Source: Bacteroidota bacterium
GTDB lineage: Bacteria; Bacteroidota; Bacteroidia; Bacteroidales; JAAUTT01
Reading direction: 5' to 3'
DNA: 64,000 nt
NCBI GenBank assembly: GCA_023429135.1
Contig: JAEYWD010000034.1
Coordinates: 1-64,000 of the forward strand
In this document: one piece after another, positions 18,580 through 27,661 of the stretch
Numbering within the stretch: the stretch's first letter is position 1
Layout of the letters: each line of letters begins with the position of its first letter
Notes under the pieces: generated by a model
Database searches by the model: none
Seen by the model: the letters and a program-made list of their open reading frames with translations, nothing else
Told to the model about the DNA's origin: nothing
Translations under genes and position numbers: made by a program

Positions 18580-19740
18580 ATGACTCACTCTCCTAAACCT
18601 GAAAAAACAAGCCGCAGAGACTTTTTCAAAAAAGCCGGACTGGTTTATGGCGGAGGCATGATTGCCTCGATGGGTTATGGATTTTCAATGGTTCCCAATA
18701 TTAATATTAATGGAGGTAAAAAAATGGTATTACGTTTTAAACCTTACGAGCTTCAGCTCAAACATACTTTTACCCTGGCCTCAAGCAGCCGGAAAACTAC
18801 TCCGGTAATGCTTACTGAAATTGATTTCGAAGGAGTTACCGGCTATGGTGAAGCCTCCATGCCTCCCTACCTGGGCGAAAGTCACGAAACGGCAACAGCT
18901 TTTCTTTCGAAAGTGGATCTTTCCCGATTTAAGAATCCTTTTTTAATAGAAGATATTTTCGATTACATAGATGGTATTGCACCAGGTAATTATGCCGCCA
19001 AAGCTTCGGTCGACATTGCTTTGCACGATCTGGTCGGCAAAATAATGGGTCAACCGTGGTATAAAATCTGGGGACTGAACCCGGCCAAAACGCCAAACAC
19101 ATCTTTTACTATAGGAATTGACAGCCCTGAAGTGATAAAGGAGAAAGTTCTGGAGGCCGCACCTTACAGGATTCTAAAGGTGAAACTTGGAAGAGATAAC
19201 GACCGCGAAATAGTAAGCACCATTCGCAGAACCACCGATAAACCTCTTTGTGTGGATGTTAATCAGGGTTGGAAAGATAAGAACCAGGCCTTGGATATGG
19301 TGAATTGGCTTAAAGAACAGGGAGTTGTTTTTGTTGAACAACCCATGCCTAAGACTGCTATTGACGAAATTGCCTGGCTCACCTCAAAAAGTCCTTTGCC
19401 AATTATTGCCGACGAGGCGCTCCAGACTGCCAAAGATTTAAAACAAATAAGCGGCGCTTACAGCGGCATTAACATCAAACTGATGAAATGCGGCGGAATG
19501 CGGGCCGCCTTCACTATGGCAAAAATGGCTCGCGAAATGGGCATGAAAGTGATGATAGGCTGTATGACCGAAACATCGTGCGGCGTAACAGCAGCAGCCC
19601 AACTCTCGCCATTGGTCGACTGGGCAGACCTGGATGGAAATCTACTGATAAGCAATGATGTATTCGATGGATTAAAAATAAAGGATGGTAAAGTTGAATT
19701 ACCAGACAGACCGGGAATTGGTGTTCAGAAATTGAAATAG
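18580..19740 (+). CDS. L-Ala-D/L-Glu (dipeptide) epimerase, Tat-targeted
   Basis: A 386-residue enolase-superfamily enzyme. Barrel residues are all visible: Lys200/Lys202 (LKVKLG), metal ligands Asp226 (VDVNQ), Glu253 (FVEQPM) and Asp278 (IADEAL), and Lys300 (IKLMKCGG). The DLD motif (350-352) fits the pair that binds the dipeptide amino group in Ala-Glu epimerases. It converts L-Ala-D-Glu to L-Ala-L-Glu, which ordinary peptidases can split. Unusually, the N-terminus is a twin-arginine signal (SRRDFFKKAGLV then a hydrophobic stretch), implying export. An internal start near Met49 would instead give a cytosolic form. It lies 18 bp after the YkfC-like gene and 2 bp before the phosphoesterase gene. 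Confidence 0.9.
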   Translation: MTHSPKPEKTSRRDFFKKAGLVYGGGMIASMGYGFSMVPNININGGKKMVLRFKPYELQLKHTFTLASSSRKTTPVMLTEIDFEGVTGYGEASMPPYLGESHETATAFLSKVDLSRFKNPFLIEDIFDYIDGIAPGNYAAKASVDIALHDLVGKIMGQPWYKIWGLNPAKTPNTSFTIGIDSPEVIKEKVLEAAPYRILKVKLGRDNDREIVSTIRRTTDKPLCVDVNQGWKDKNQALDMVNWLKEQGVVFVEQPMPKTAIDEIAWLTSKSPLPIIADEALQTAKDLKQISGAYSGINIKLMKCGGMRAAFTMAKMAREMGMKVMIGCMTETSCGVTAAAQLSPLVDWADLDGNLLISNDVFDGLKIKDGKVELPDRPGIGVQKLK

Positions 19741-19742
19741 TA

Positions 19743-21617
19743 ATGAAATTGAGCTTTAAATACATAGGTACAGAAATCATAAAAGGAAGATTATTCCTGT
19801 TACTGGCTCTATTTTTCCTTTGCTCTCCAATTGTTAATGGTCAGCAACTTAGCTTTGCCTTTCTTACCGACTTGCATGTAAGCCCGGGTAACGATAACGA
19901 AGCTGCATTGTTTACTACCGTTGAAGATATCAATACTGGGAATTTCGACTTTGTTGTTGTAACCGGCGATTTAACCAATACAGGCTCAAATGTCGAACTA
20001 ATGGCGGTAAAAACGGCGCTCGATAAGCTGAATAAACCATTATTGATTATCCCTGGTAACCACGAAACCAACTGGAGCGAAAGCGCTGGTCTGTATTTCA
20101 ACCAACTCTGGGGAAACGACAGGTTCATTTTCCGCAAAAACGGATACCTGCTTGTTGGCTTTAACACAGGGCCATTCATGAAAATGGGCGATGGGCATGT
20201 AAAACAGGAAGACATACAATGGCTCAAACGTGTTTTAGGTCAGAATTCAAACGAAAAGCTTATTTCATTTTCTCACTACCCGATTGCCGATGGGCTGGAT
20301 AATTGGACAGATATAGCTTCTGTCTTAAAATCCAATAACTGCTTAATTGATTTTTGCGGTCATGGCCATAAACTCATGCTGATGAATTTCGACGGAATGC
20401 CCGGCATTATGGGAAGAGCCCTGAAAGATAAAAAAGGTTTTGGTTATAATAAGGTTGAAATTGACAATGAAAAAGTTATTGTTTCCGAAAAGCTCCTTTC
20501 CGATGAATCCCTTCCTGAGAGCATTGAAGTTAATTTACTTAAAAAAGACAAACTTTTGGCGCTTCCTGTTTCTCCCAAACCAGATTTCTCAATAAATAAT
20601 GGTTCAAAAGTACAAATCGACTTCAACCTTGAGGATACGGTTTCAATTTTTAACGGTCCCTGTCTTGTTGCCGATTCACTTGTGGTTTATGGTAATTCCG
20701 CAGGCTGGGTAAAAGCTATCCGAATTAAAAACAATACAAAATTATGGGAACAACAGTTTAACGGTTCTATATATTCCACACCTGTTTTAGCTGCGGGGCA
20801 TCTTGTTTTCGGAACTGCCGATGGATTTTTCAAAGGTCTGGATATTAAAACCGGGAAAGAAAAATGGTCGGTAAATATTGAAAGTCCGGTTCTTGCTGAA
20901 GCTATTGCCGAAAAAAATCATGTATATATTGGTGGTGGAAGTAAAGCTTTCTATAAGATTGATGCGACCAATGGCCAAATCGTATGGAAATATACCGGGA
21001 TAACAGGGCCTGTTCAGGGAAAACCTGCAATAGCAGGCAAAAACATAATTTTTGGCGCCTGGGATACACATTTGTATAACCTCAACAAAGAGAACGGTAA
21101 CCTATTGTGGAGATGGAATAACGGTAAAAAACAGACCCTGTTTTCGCCTGGCAATATTGTTCCCGCCATATCGAACAACAAGGTTTTTATTGTAGCTCCC
21201 GACCGCTTCTTTACAGCGCTCGACCTAAAAACCGGAAAAGAAATATGGAGAACCGGTAAATATAAAGTTCGTGAATCGATGGGAATCAGCCCTGATGGCA
21301 AATATGTTTTTGCCAAACTGATGAACGACTCGGTTATAGCTGTTTCGTCAACCACCAGAGAGTTTAACCTTCAATGGGCAGCAAACGCAGAAATTGGTTA
21401 CGACCACAACCCCTGCCCTATTGCAAGCAATAACAAATATTTGGCAATAGCTACCAAAAACGGGCTGGTGGTGGTTCTCGATAAAAAAACAGGCAATATT
21501 CTCTGGAAATATAAAATAGGTAATTCGTCGATTAACAAGCTTGTATTTCAAAACGATGGAAAGCTTTGGCTTACATCAACAGAAGGTAAAATAATATCTC
21601 TATCATATAAACTATAA
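19743..21617 (+). CDS. Secreted metallophosphoesterase fused to PQQ-like beta-propeller
   Basis: A 624-residue exported protein. A signal peptide (to about residue 34) precedes a calcineurin-like phosphoesterase (about 36-225): TDLHVS (Asp43, His45), TGDLTNTG (Asp76), PGNHE (Asn106, His107), SHYP, GHGH. A linker to ~300 is followed by a PQQ/WD-like propeller with repeated motifs (GLDIKTGKEKW, IDATNGQIVWKY, LNKENGNLLWRW, ALDLKTGKEIWRT, VLDKKTGNILWKY). The propeller lacks the rest of a quinoprotein dehydrogenase, so it more likely binds a partner or ligand. It is tightly linked to the epimerase, and I infer a periplasmic role in processing cell-wall fragments, perhaps removing phosphate. The substrate is unknown. 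Confidence 0.82.
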   Translation: MKLSFKYIGTEIIKGRLFLLLALFFLCSPIVNGQQLSFAFLTDLHVSPGNDNEAALFTTVEDINTGNFDFVVVTGDLTNTGSNVELMAVKTALDKLNKPLLIIPGNHETNWSESAGLYFNQLWGNDRFIFRKNGYLLVGFNTGPFMKMGDGHVKQEDIQWLKRVLGQNSNEKLISFSHYPIADGLDNWTDIASVLKSNNCLIDFCGHGHKLMLMNFDGMPGIMGRALKDKKGFGYNKVEIDNEKVIVSEKLLSDESLPESIEVNLLKKDKLLALPVSPKPDFSINNGSKVQIDFNLEDTVSIFNGPCLVADSLVVYGNSAGWVKAIRIKNNTKLWEQQFNGSIYSTPVLAAGHLVFGTADGFFKGLDIKTGKEKWSVNIESPVLAEAIAEKNHVYIGGGSKAFYKIDATNGQIVWKYTGITGPVQGKPAIAGKNIIFGAWDTHLYNLNKENGNLLWRWNNGKKQTLFSPGNIVPAISNNKVFIVAPDRFFTALDLKTGKEIWRTGKYKVRESMGISPDGKYVFAKLMNDSVIAVSSTTREFNLQWAANAEIGYDHNPCPIASNNKYLAIATKNGLVVVLDKKTGNILWKYKIGNSSINKLVFQNDGKLWLTSTEGKIISLSYKL

Positions 21618-21666
21618 CTTTTATTACTCACAGTACATGACAATTAAACTTGCAAACTAAATTTCT

Positions 21667-24600
21667 ATGAAAACAAAAAGAGTCACTTTTCTTTTTGCCC
21701 TCTTCTGCATGCTTTCGGGTTATGCAATTGGGCAAAGTATTACAGGAGAGGTAAAGGACGCCAAAACGGGCGAGCCTGTACCGGGAGCTAACGTGGTTGC
21801 AATTGGAACCACCGTGGGAACAGTTACTGATATGGATGGCAAATTTTCGTTAAGTCTCCCTTCGGGCAGCAAACAGATTCGCGTTTCCTTTGTCGGTTAT
21901 AAGGAAAAGGTGGTTGATGTAATTCCGGGAGGAAGCTATACAGTTACCATTGATGTAGACGACCAAATGCTTAATGAAATTGTAGTTGTTGGGTATGGGT
22001 CGCAGAAAAAGGTAAATCTGACTGGTGCTGTAGCATCAGTTGATACCAAAGTTCTGGAAGCCCGCCCTATAGCCGATGTTGGACGAGGTCTCCAGGGTAC
22101 AACTCCGGGACTAACAATTGTTGTTCCCAGTGGAGAACTTGGTTCCGACCCAATAATGAAGATACGCGGACAATATACTTCAATTGAAGGTAAGGGGACT
22201 CCCTTAATTCTAGTAGATAACGTTGAAATACCATCAATACAACTTTTAAATCCTGATGATATTGAATCTATCTCCATTTTAAAAGATGCCGCATCTTCCT
22301 CTATTTATGGCTCTAAAGCTGCTTTTGGTGTAATTTTAATTACAACAAAAAAAGGGGCCAAACAAGAAAGCGTAAATGTTTCTTATTCTACAAGTCTCTC
22401 TTTCCAGAATGTAGCAAAAAAAATGGAAATGGGACGAATAGATGCCTTAGATTACACTGTTGAAGCTATGAAACGTGTTAACGCCACAAGTGCGGGAGTA
22501 TTCTGGCAGATGACCGCTGAAGGTTTTGACAAAGCTAAAGAGTGGCAAAAAAATTGGGGTGGAAAGATAGGAAAAAATGATCCTTATGTTTATGGAAGAG
22601 ATTGGTATGTCGATGCCAACAACAGAAAAATAGGATTAAGAACATTTGATCCGTACGATTATATGATAAAAGAATGGACCCCAACCCAAACCCATAATTT
22701 ATCTGTAAACGGGAGAAGCGGAAAGACTGATTATAATGTTAGTTTAGGGTATTTGGATCAGGAAGGAATTATACAACCATCAAAACATGATGATTTTCGT
22801 CGATATAATGGCGCAGTAAGAGTAGGGGCTGATATTACAAAAAATCTGCGGATTTACGGAGGTACCATGTATTCGAAAAGAGTAAAAAGATATGCCTATG
22901 CAACAAACTCTACTACAGCCGATCCCTGGTTATACATATACCGCTGGGGGCCAACCTATCCATTCGGAAAGGAAGATGGAGAATCGTTAAGAAGTCCAGC
23001 ATACGAATTGGAAGCTGCTAATACAGCTATGCAGGAAACTAACTACACGAGTATGAATGGAGGAATAAACTATACCCCTCTGAAAAATTGGAATATCAAT
23101 CTTGAATATACATATGCCGACCAAGGGTACAATACAAAGCGTCCAGGTACAAGATTTACAGCCCGTGACACTTGGTCATCTGCAATTCCTAAATTAGATA
23201 AAGATGGAAACCGGATCTATGTTAATTCAAACGGAGAGATAGTTCCATCGTCTGCCGAAGGTGCAATGGCTGCTTTTCGCCTTGCCTCCAATACCTATAC
23301 CGGCATTGGAAGTAACCCAGATCACGTTTACGAATATGCTAAACACGATAAATGGTCAACACTTAATTTCACTACATCATATGATCTTAGTATTGAAGAT
23401 TCTCATAAGTTCAAATTTATGCTTGGTGCTTCCAGGATTGGCTATGAATATACTTATAACTGGTCACAAGTAACCCAACTTGTTGATTATGGGAATCCTC
23501 AATTTGATTTAGCCTATGGAACCCAAACTTCCAGTGGCGGTGCATACTGGGAATCGCAGGTTGGATTCTTTGGACGATTGAATTACAACTTTAGAGAAAA
23601 GTACTTATTGGAAAGCAACTTACGTTATGACGGCTCATCTAAATTCCCTAAAGATTTAAAATGGCGGGCTTTCCCTTCGTTTTCTGCAGGATGGCGAGTA
23701 ACTGAAGAAAATTTCATGAAATGGACAGAGCCAGTTTTAAGCGGAATGAAATTAAGGGCTTCATGGGGTATGATTGGAGATCAGTCCGTTGACAATGCTC
23801 TTTATATTCCAACCATAAAGGGATCACAAAATTACTGGTTAATAGGTGGCGCGCGTTCATATCAGTTCGCAACACCTGATGCAGTATCGGAATCTATTAC
23901 ATGGCAGGATATAGCAACTCTGGACTTTGGCCTTGATATGCAATTTCTGAACAATTCACTAACTGCAACATTCGACTGGTACCAACGAAACACTAACAAC
24001 ATGATTGTTCCCCAGGAAGGTATTGCAGGAGGATTTGGTACAGCTGCTCCAAAAAGTAACAACGGCTCTTTAGAAACCAAAGGATATGAAATTCAATTAG
24101 ATTATAATCATAGATTTAGTAATGGTTTGGGCATCAATATAACTGCAACATTCGATGATGCTATCACGAAGATTACCAAATATGGTTCTACCAAAAGTAT
24201 AGATTCCTGGTATGTTGGAAAAACTTACGGAGAAATTTGGGGGTACGAAACTGACAGGTTATATCAAAAAGAAGATTTTGCTTATGACAATAATGGACAG
24301 CTAATCCTTGTGGCTTCTAAAGACATTCCAACCGTAAAGGTTAATCAATTAGCTGACCCAAATGCTCCAACACAAGCATTCCTTCAAAATACTACCTTTA
24401 TTTTTGGTCCTGGGGACGTAAAACTTAAGGACCTGAATAATGATGGAGTTATTAACGATGGAACACGCTTAACCAATGATCATGGCGATCTAAAGAAAAT
24501 TGGCAATTCAACTCCTCGATATAACTACAGCCTAAGGATAGGAGCTGACTATAAAGGCTTTGATGCTTCTGTATTTCTTCAAGGAGTTGGCTCCCGTCAA

Positions 24601-25068
24601 ATTTGGGGTAATGGTTCTCTAGTTATACCTGGTTATAATTCTTCAGATGGAGGGATGTCCCAAACTATTGCAGGAGACTTCTGGAAAGAAGATAGAACTG
24701 ATGCATTTTATCCTAGACCATACAATTACAGTTTAGTCGCCGGAGCTGATGTTACCAAATTAAAAGGCAACATGGCTGTGCAATCCAAGTATTTGTTAGA
24801 TATGTCCTATTTAAGAATAAAGAATATCACTCTTGGGTATACACTTCCATCTGCTGTTTCTAAAAAACTAAGAATTTCCAAACTTCGAATCTATGGTGCA
24901 CTTGAGAACTTCTTTACTTTTGATAAACTTGGCGACCTTCCAGTTGACCCGGAAGTGATTTCAGGAGTTTCCATGTGGAGAACCGATACTGACTATAATT
25001 CAAATCGTACCGGTGTTGGTGTTCCTACCTACAAGAGTGCCTCAGTTGGTCTTCAATTAAACTTTTAA
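21667..25068 (+). CDS. SusC/RagA-type TonB-dependent outer-membrane transporter
   Basis: An 1133-residue transporter. A signal peptide (to about 23, ending IGQ) leads to a CarboxypepD_reg-like domain (about 24-100), a TonB-box-like segment (EIVVVGYGSQKK), a plug (about 115-225, with LILVDNVEIPSI and ISILKDAASSSIYGSKAAFGVI), then the 22-strand barrel ending in LQLNF. It has no STN domain, so it is not wired to a sigma/anti-sigma pair, unlike the second SusC here. With the SusD 10 bp downstream it should import an oligomer. Because it follows muropeptide-processing genes, I infer a peptidoglycan-derived peptide or glycopeptide as substrate. Confidence 0.95.
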   Translation: MKTKRVTFLFALFCMLSGYAIGQSITGEVKDAKTGEPVPGANVVAIGTTVGTVTDMDGKFSLSLPSGSKQIRVSFVGYKEKVVDVIPGGSYTVTIDVDDQMLNEIVVVGYGSQKKVNLTGAVASVDTKVLEARPIADVGRGLQGTTPGLTIVVPSGELGSDPIMKIRGQYTSIEGKGTPLILVDNVEIPSIQLLNPDDIESISILKDAASSSIYGSKAAFGVILITTKKGAKQESVNVSYSTSLSFQNVAKKMEMGRIDALDYTVEAMKRVNATSAGVFWQMTAEGFDKAKEWQKNWGGKIGKNDPYVYGRDWYVDANNRKIGLRTFDPYDYMIKEWTPTQTHNLSVNGRSGKTDYNVSLGYLDQEGIIQPSKHDDFRRYNGAVRVGADITKNLRIYGGTMYSKRVKRYAYATNSTTADPWLYIYRWGPTYPFGKEDGESLRSPAYELEAANTAMQETNYTSMNGGINYTPLKNWNINLEYTYADQGYNTKRPGTRFTARDTWSSAIPKLDKDGNRIYVNSNGEIVPSSAEGAMAAFRLASNTYTGIGSNPDHVYEYAKHDKWSTLNFTTSYDLSIEDSHKFKFMLGASRIGYEYTYNWSQVTQLVDYGNPQFDLAYGTQTSSGGAYWESQVGFFGRLNYNFREKYLLESNLRYDGSSKFPKDLKWRAFPSFSAGWRVTEENFMKWTEPVLSGMKLRASWGMIGDQSVDNALYIPTIKGSQNYWLIGGARSYQFATPDAVSESITWQDIATLDFGLDMQFLNNSLTATFDWYQRNTNNMIVPQEGIAGGFGTAAPKSNNGSLETKGYEIQLDYNHRFSNGLGINITATFDDAITKITKYGSTKSIDSWYVGKTYGEIWGYETDRLYQKEDFAYDNNGQLILVASKDIPTVKVNQLADPNAPTQAFLQNTTFIFGPGDVKLKDLNNDGVINDGTRLTNDHGDLKKIGNSTPRYNYSLRIGADYKGFDASVFLQGVGSRQIWGNGSLVIPGYNSSDGGMSQTIAGDFWKEDRTDAFYPRPYNYSLVAGADVTKLKGNMAVQSKYLLDMSYLRIKNITLGYTLPSAVSKKLRISKLRIYGALENFFTFDKLGDLPVDPEVISGVSMWRTDTDYNSNRTGVGVPTYKSASVGLQLNF

Positions 25069-25078
25069 AAAAAATATC

Positions 25079-26905
25079 ATGAAAAAGCATATAATTATTT
25101 TAATGATAGCCATCGGTCTGGCATCTATGGGATGCGAAGATTTTCTTGACAGAACTTCCCTTACCACTATGAATGACGATACTTACTGGACAAGTGAAAA
25201 TAGTGCCCGCTTATTCGCTAATGGATTTTATTCCAATTACTTTGTTGGTTATAACAGTAGTTGGGGAACTGATTATACACCTATGAGAGGCTATAATTTC
25301 TCTGATGACTATGCTTCTACAGGTCAACAAACAAACTTTGAAAATCAGGTACCTGCAACAAGAGTCTCAACTAGTGAAAGTGTATTAATGCTAACAAATT
25401 ATGCGGGCCCAATATGGAGTTTTGCATGGGTAAGAAAAGCTAACTACTTTATAGAAAGAGTTGAGGGTATAAAAGAAAAATTTCCCAATGAAGAATCATA
25501 TAAGCACTGGGTTGCAGTTGCCAGGTTCTTTCGGGGATACGAGTATAGCCGCTTAACCAGTGTATTTGGAGATGTTCCCTACTTTGATAAAGTAATCAAA
25601 GATAATGAATTGGTGACTATGTATAAAGATAGAGATAATCGTACAGAGGTAATGGATAAGGTTTACGATGATTTTGTTTTTGTTCTTGATAATATGAAAC
25701 TCGCAGACATTCATGCTCAATATTTGAATCGCTATATAGCAGCAAGTTTTATTTCACGATTAATGCTATTTGAAGGAACCTGGCAAAAATATCACTTAAA
25801 TAATCAGGAAAAAGCCAAACAATATCTCGAACTAGCTGTAAAAGCTGCGGATCTTGTAATGAAATCGGGTAAATATGCATTTACAAGCGATTTCAGATCA
25901 TTATTCGGCTCCGAAGATCTTTCCGGTAATAAAGAAGTAATAATGTATCGAGCTTATGACGCAACATTAAGTACTACTCATTCTGCCACATCCTATAGCA
26001 ATGGTTATGAAGGCCAACCTCAGGCTGCAAACCTAAAATTGGCAAAGGCTTTCTTATGTAATGACGGTAAGCCCTATACTCTAACTTCAGTTCCCAATGG
26101 AAACCAGTTGGACTTAAAAAATATGATAGCAACTAGAGACTCCAGATTTGAAGGTACTTTCCTGGATGTTCCCCGAGCCGAGGCTGCTACTTTATTATAC
26201 TGTGTCAAGTTTACTGATCGTGTTGGACCTACTTATTATCCAGGCCCATATCCAGCAAAATACACCTCTAACACAAACACCAGCGATGCTCCTGTAATTA
26301 GATTGGCTGAGGTTGTACTCAACTGGATTGAAGCTAAAGCAGAATTGGCTACAATGGGTGGAACTGCTGTAAATCAGTCCGATATAAATGCATCAATAAA
26401 TGCCATCAGACTTCGTCCCCTTGCTCCCGAAGCCAAGGCAAAAGGTGTTGTTCTTACAGCTCCTCTTGACCTTGCCAACCTGTACGATGATCCTGAACGA
26501 GACGCGGATGTTCCAGCTCTTTTATGGGAAATTCGTCGTGAACGCCGTATGGAATTTGCTTTTGAACATAGCCGTTTACTCGACATTAAACGATGGAAAA
26601 AAATTGATTACATGAAAAACTCAGATCCCGATAATATGCGTGGTTTGTGGATTAATTTTAAAACCGAATTCCCCTCCTTTGTAAAAGGGAAGGAAAATAA
26701 TTTGTTTGTTCAGCCGCTAATAGGTGCCCCAATTAAATATACAGGCAATAACCTTGACGATATGGTTGGCTTTTATATTCCTCAAAATATTAAAAACCGT
26801 GACGACTTTACCAATAGAGTTTACTTAGCTCCGGTTGGTCAAAATCAAATCACTCAATATGCCGAAAAAGGCTTTAAATTAACTCAAACTCCTGGTTGGG
26901 AATAG
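25079..26905 (+). CDS. SusD/RagB-type surface lipoprotein
   Basis: A 608-residue lipoprotein with lipobox SMGC (Cys19) followed by acidic residues (EDFLDR). SusD-like N-terminal region: ARLFANGFYSNY, FAWVRKANYFIERV, VAVARFFRGYEYSRL. The C-terminal RagB/SusD region has VIRLAEVVLNWIEAKAEL and ALLWEIRRERRMEFAFEHSRLLDIKRW. SusD proteins cap the partner SusC and bind its ligand at the cell surface. This is the last gene of the muropeptide operon; a strong terminator follows 29 bp later. Confidence 0.95.
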   Translation: MKKHIIILMIAIGLASMGCEDFLDRTSLTTMNDDTYWTSENSARLFANGFYSNYFVGYNSSWGTDYTPMRGYNFSDDYASTGQQTNFENQVPATRVSTSESVLMLTNYAGPIWSFAWVRKANYFIERVEGIKEKFPNEESYKHWVAVARFFRGYEYSRLTSVFGDVPYFDKVIKDNELVTMYKDRDNRTEVMDKVYDDFVFVLDNMKLADIHAQYLNRYIAASFISRLMLFEGTWQKYHLNNQEKAKQYLELAVKAADLVMKSGKYAFTSDFRSLFGSEDLSGNKEVIMYRAYDATLSTTHSATSYSNGYEGQPQAANLKLAKAFLCNDGKPYTLTSVPNGNQLDLKNMIATRDSRFEGTFLDVPRAEAATLLYCVKFTDRVGPTYYPGPYPAKYTSNTNTSDAPVIRLAEVVLNWIEAKAELATMGGTAVNQSDINASINAIRLRPLAPEAKAKGVVLTAPLDLANLYDDPERDADVPALLWEIRRERRMEFAFEHSRLLDIKRWKKIDYMKNSDPDNMRGLWINFKTEFPSFVKGKENNLFVQPLIGAPIKYTGNNLDDMVGFYIPQNIKNRDDFTNRVYLAPVGQNQITQYAEKGFKLTQTPGWE

Positions 26906-26934
26906 TTGTATTAGTTTAGTTATCGTTACGTTGA

Positions 26935-26960
26935 AGGGCCGCATTTTGCGGCCCTTTTTT
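26935..26960 (+). terminator. Rho-independent terminator of the muropeptide operon
   Basis: AGGGCCGC (26935-26942), loop ATTTT, GCGGCCCT (26948-26955), then five more T. A GC-rich 8-bp stem with a T-run directly after the susD-like gene. Confidence 0.92.
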
Positions 26961-27044
26961 ATGCCTTACTAAAGGCAAAATTGAATTCCCGTATGGAATA
27001 TGGCTGGATTTATAATCTGGCATAAAAGCCTTAATCTAAGAAAT

Positions 27045-27182
27045 AAGTCAAACACTCTTTGACAGATAAGTCAAAACCCTTTTGACCGGGTTGTCAAAGG
27101 CCATTTGACAAGTAAGTCAAGGATACATTGACTGATAAGTCAATCACCCTTTGACCGGAAACTCAAAAGCACTTTAAAATTA
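27045..27182. repeat. Tandem array A: six 23-bp palindromic units
   Basis: Six consecutive 23-bp units start at 27045, 27068, 27091, 27114, 27137 and 27160, the last degenerate. Each of the first five is an imperfect palindrome centred at unit position 11: GTCAAA/TTTGAC (unit 1), GTCAAAA/TTTTGAC (2), TTGTCAAA/TTTGACAA (3), AGTCAA/TTGACT (4), GTCAA/TTGAC (5). Loop sequences differ completely. A 23-bp period rules out a protein repeat. Confidence 0.85.
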
Positions 27183-27242
27183 TTATCGCATAGTTCTAAC
27201 AACGCTATAATGAACATTTTTTTAAAACAGACAATTCCTGGA

Positions 27243-27451
27243 TTTATCAACATTAATAAAGCATTTTTATCCGGGTTGGTTAATTGTGCTTTATTCGAAT
27301 TAATAAAACCTCTTTATCCGGGCGGATTAAGAACATTTATCCGAACAGACAAAACACCATTGTCCGACCGGATAACACACCATTGTCAACATCGACAACA
27401 TACCATTGTCCGAGCGGACAACAATCTATTGTCCGGTAAGACCCTTTCACG
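27243..27451. repeat. Tandem array B: nine 23-24-bp palindromic units
   Basis: Units start at 27243, 27266, 27290, 27313, 27336, 27360, 27383, 27406 and 27429; seven are 23 bp and two are 24 bp. The first five begin TTTAT(C/T), the last four TTGTC. Palindromes include TTGTCCG-AG-CGGACAA (27406), TTGTC/GACAA (27383), TTTATT/AATAAA (27290) and TTTAT/ATAAA (27243). The last unit has lost its right arm. Same period and architecture as array A, but different arm sequences. The 60 bp between the arrays (27183-27242) show nothing recognisable. Confidence 0.82.
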
Positions 27452-27574
27452 TCAAACTTGATAAATATCCTGATTAATTTCAATCGCGAAAAGCTCCTTT
27501 GAAACCTCTTGGCTATTTGCAACGTAAACCACAATTGCAAATCAAACTGTCGACTCTTAATAAAACTACCCCAA

Positions 27575-27661
27575 ATGAAACCCGAACAAATAGATGATAT
27601 CCTTAGGTTTATTCCTAAACAGTTTGTTGATGGAGCTACGCAAAAAATAGATATACCATGA
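27575..27661 (+). CDS. Small hypothetical protein (28 aa), overlapping the next gene
   Basis: An ATG-to-TGA frame of 28 residues, MKPEQIDDILRFIPKQ then FVDGATQKIDIP. It is not recognised. Its stop overlaps the next start as ATGA (27658-27661), the usual sign of translational coupling, which is the main reason for calling it. It lies ~120 bp downstream of repeat array B. It could instead be the remnant of a longer gene. Confidence 0.4.
   Translation: MKPEQIDDILRFIPKQFVDGATQKIDIP

Noticed and set aside
27045..27451. Possible CRISPR array
   Set aside because: Period is 23 bp with no constant repeat and no unique spacers; every unit is itself a variable palindrome. No cas genes are in the window.
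27210..27461. 83-codon plus-strand open frame
   Set aside because: It runs through array B, whose 23-bp period is not a multiple of three; the residues are low-complexity and match no family.
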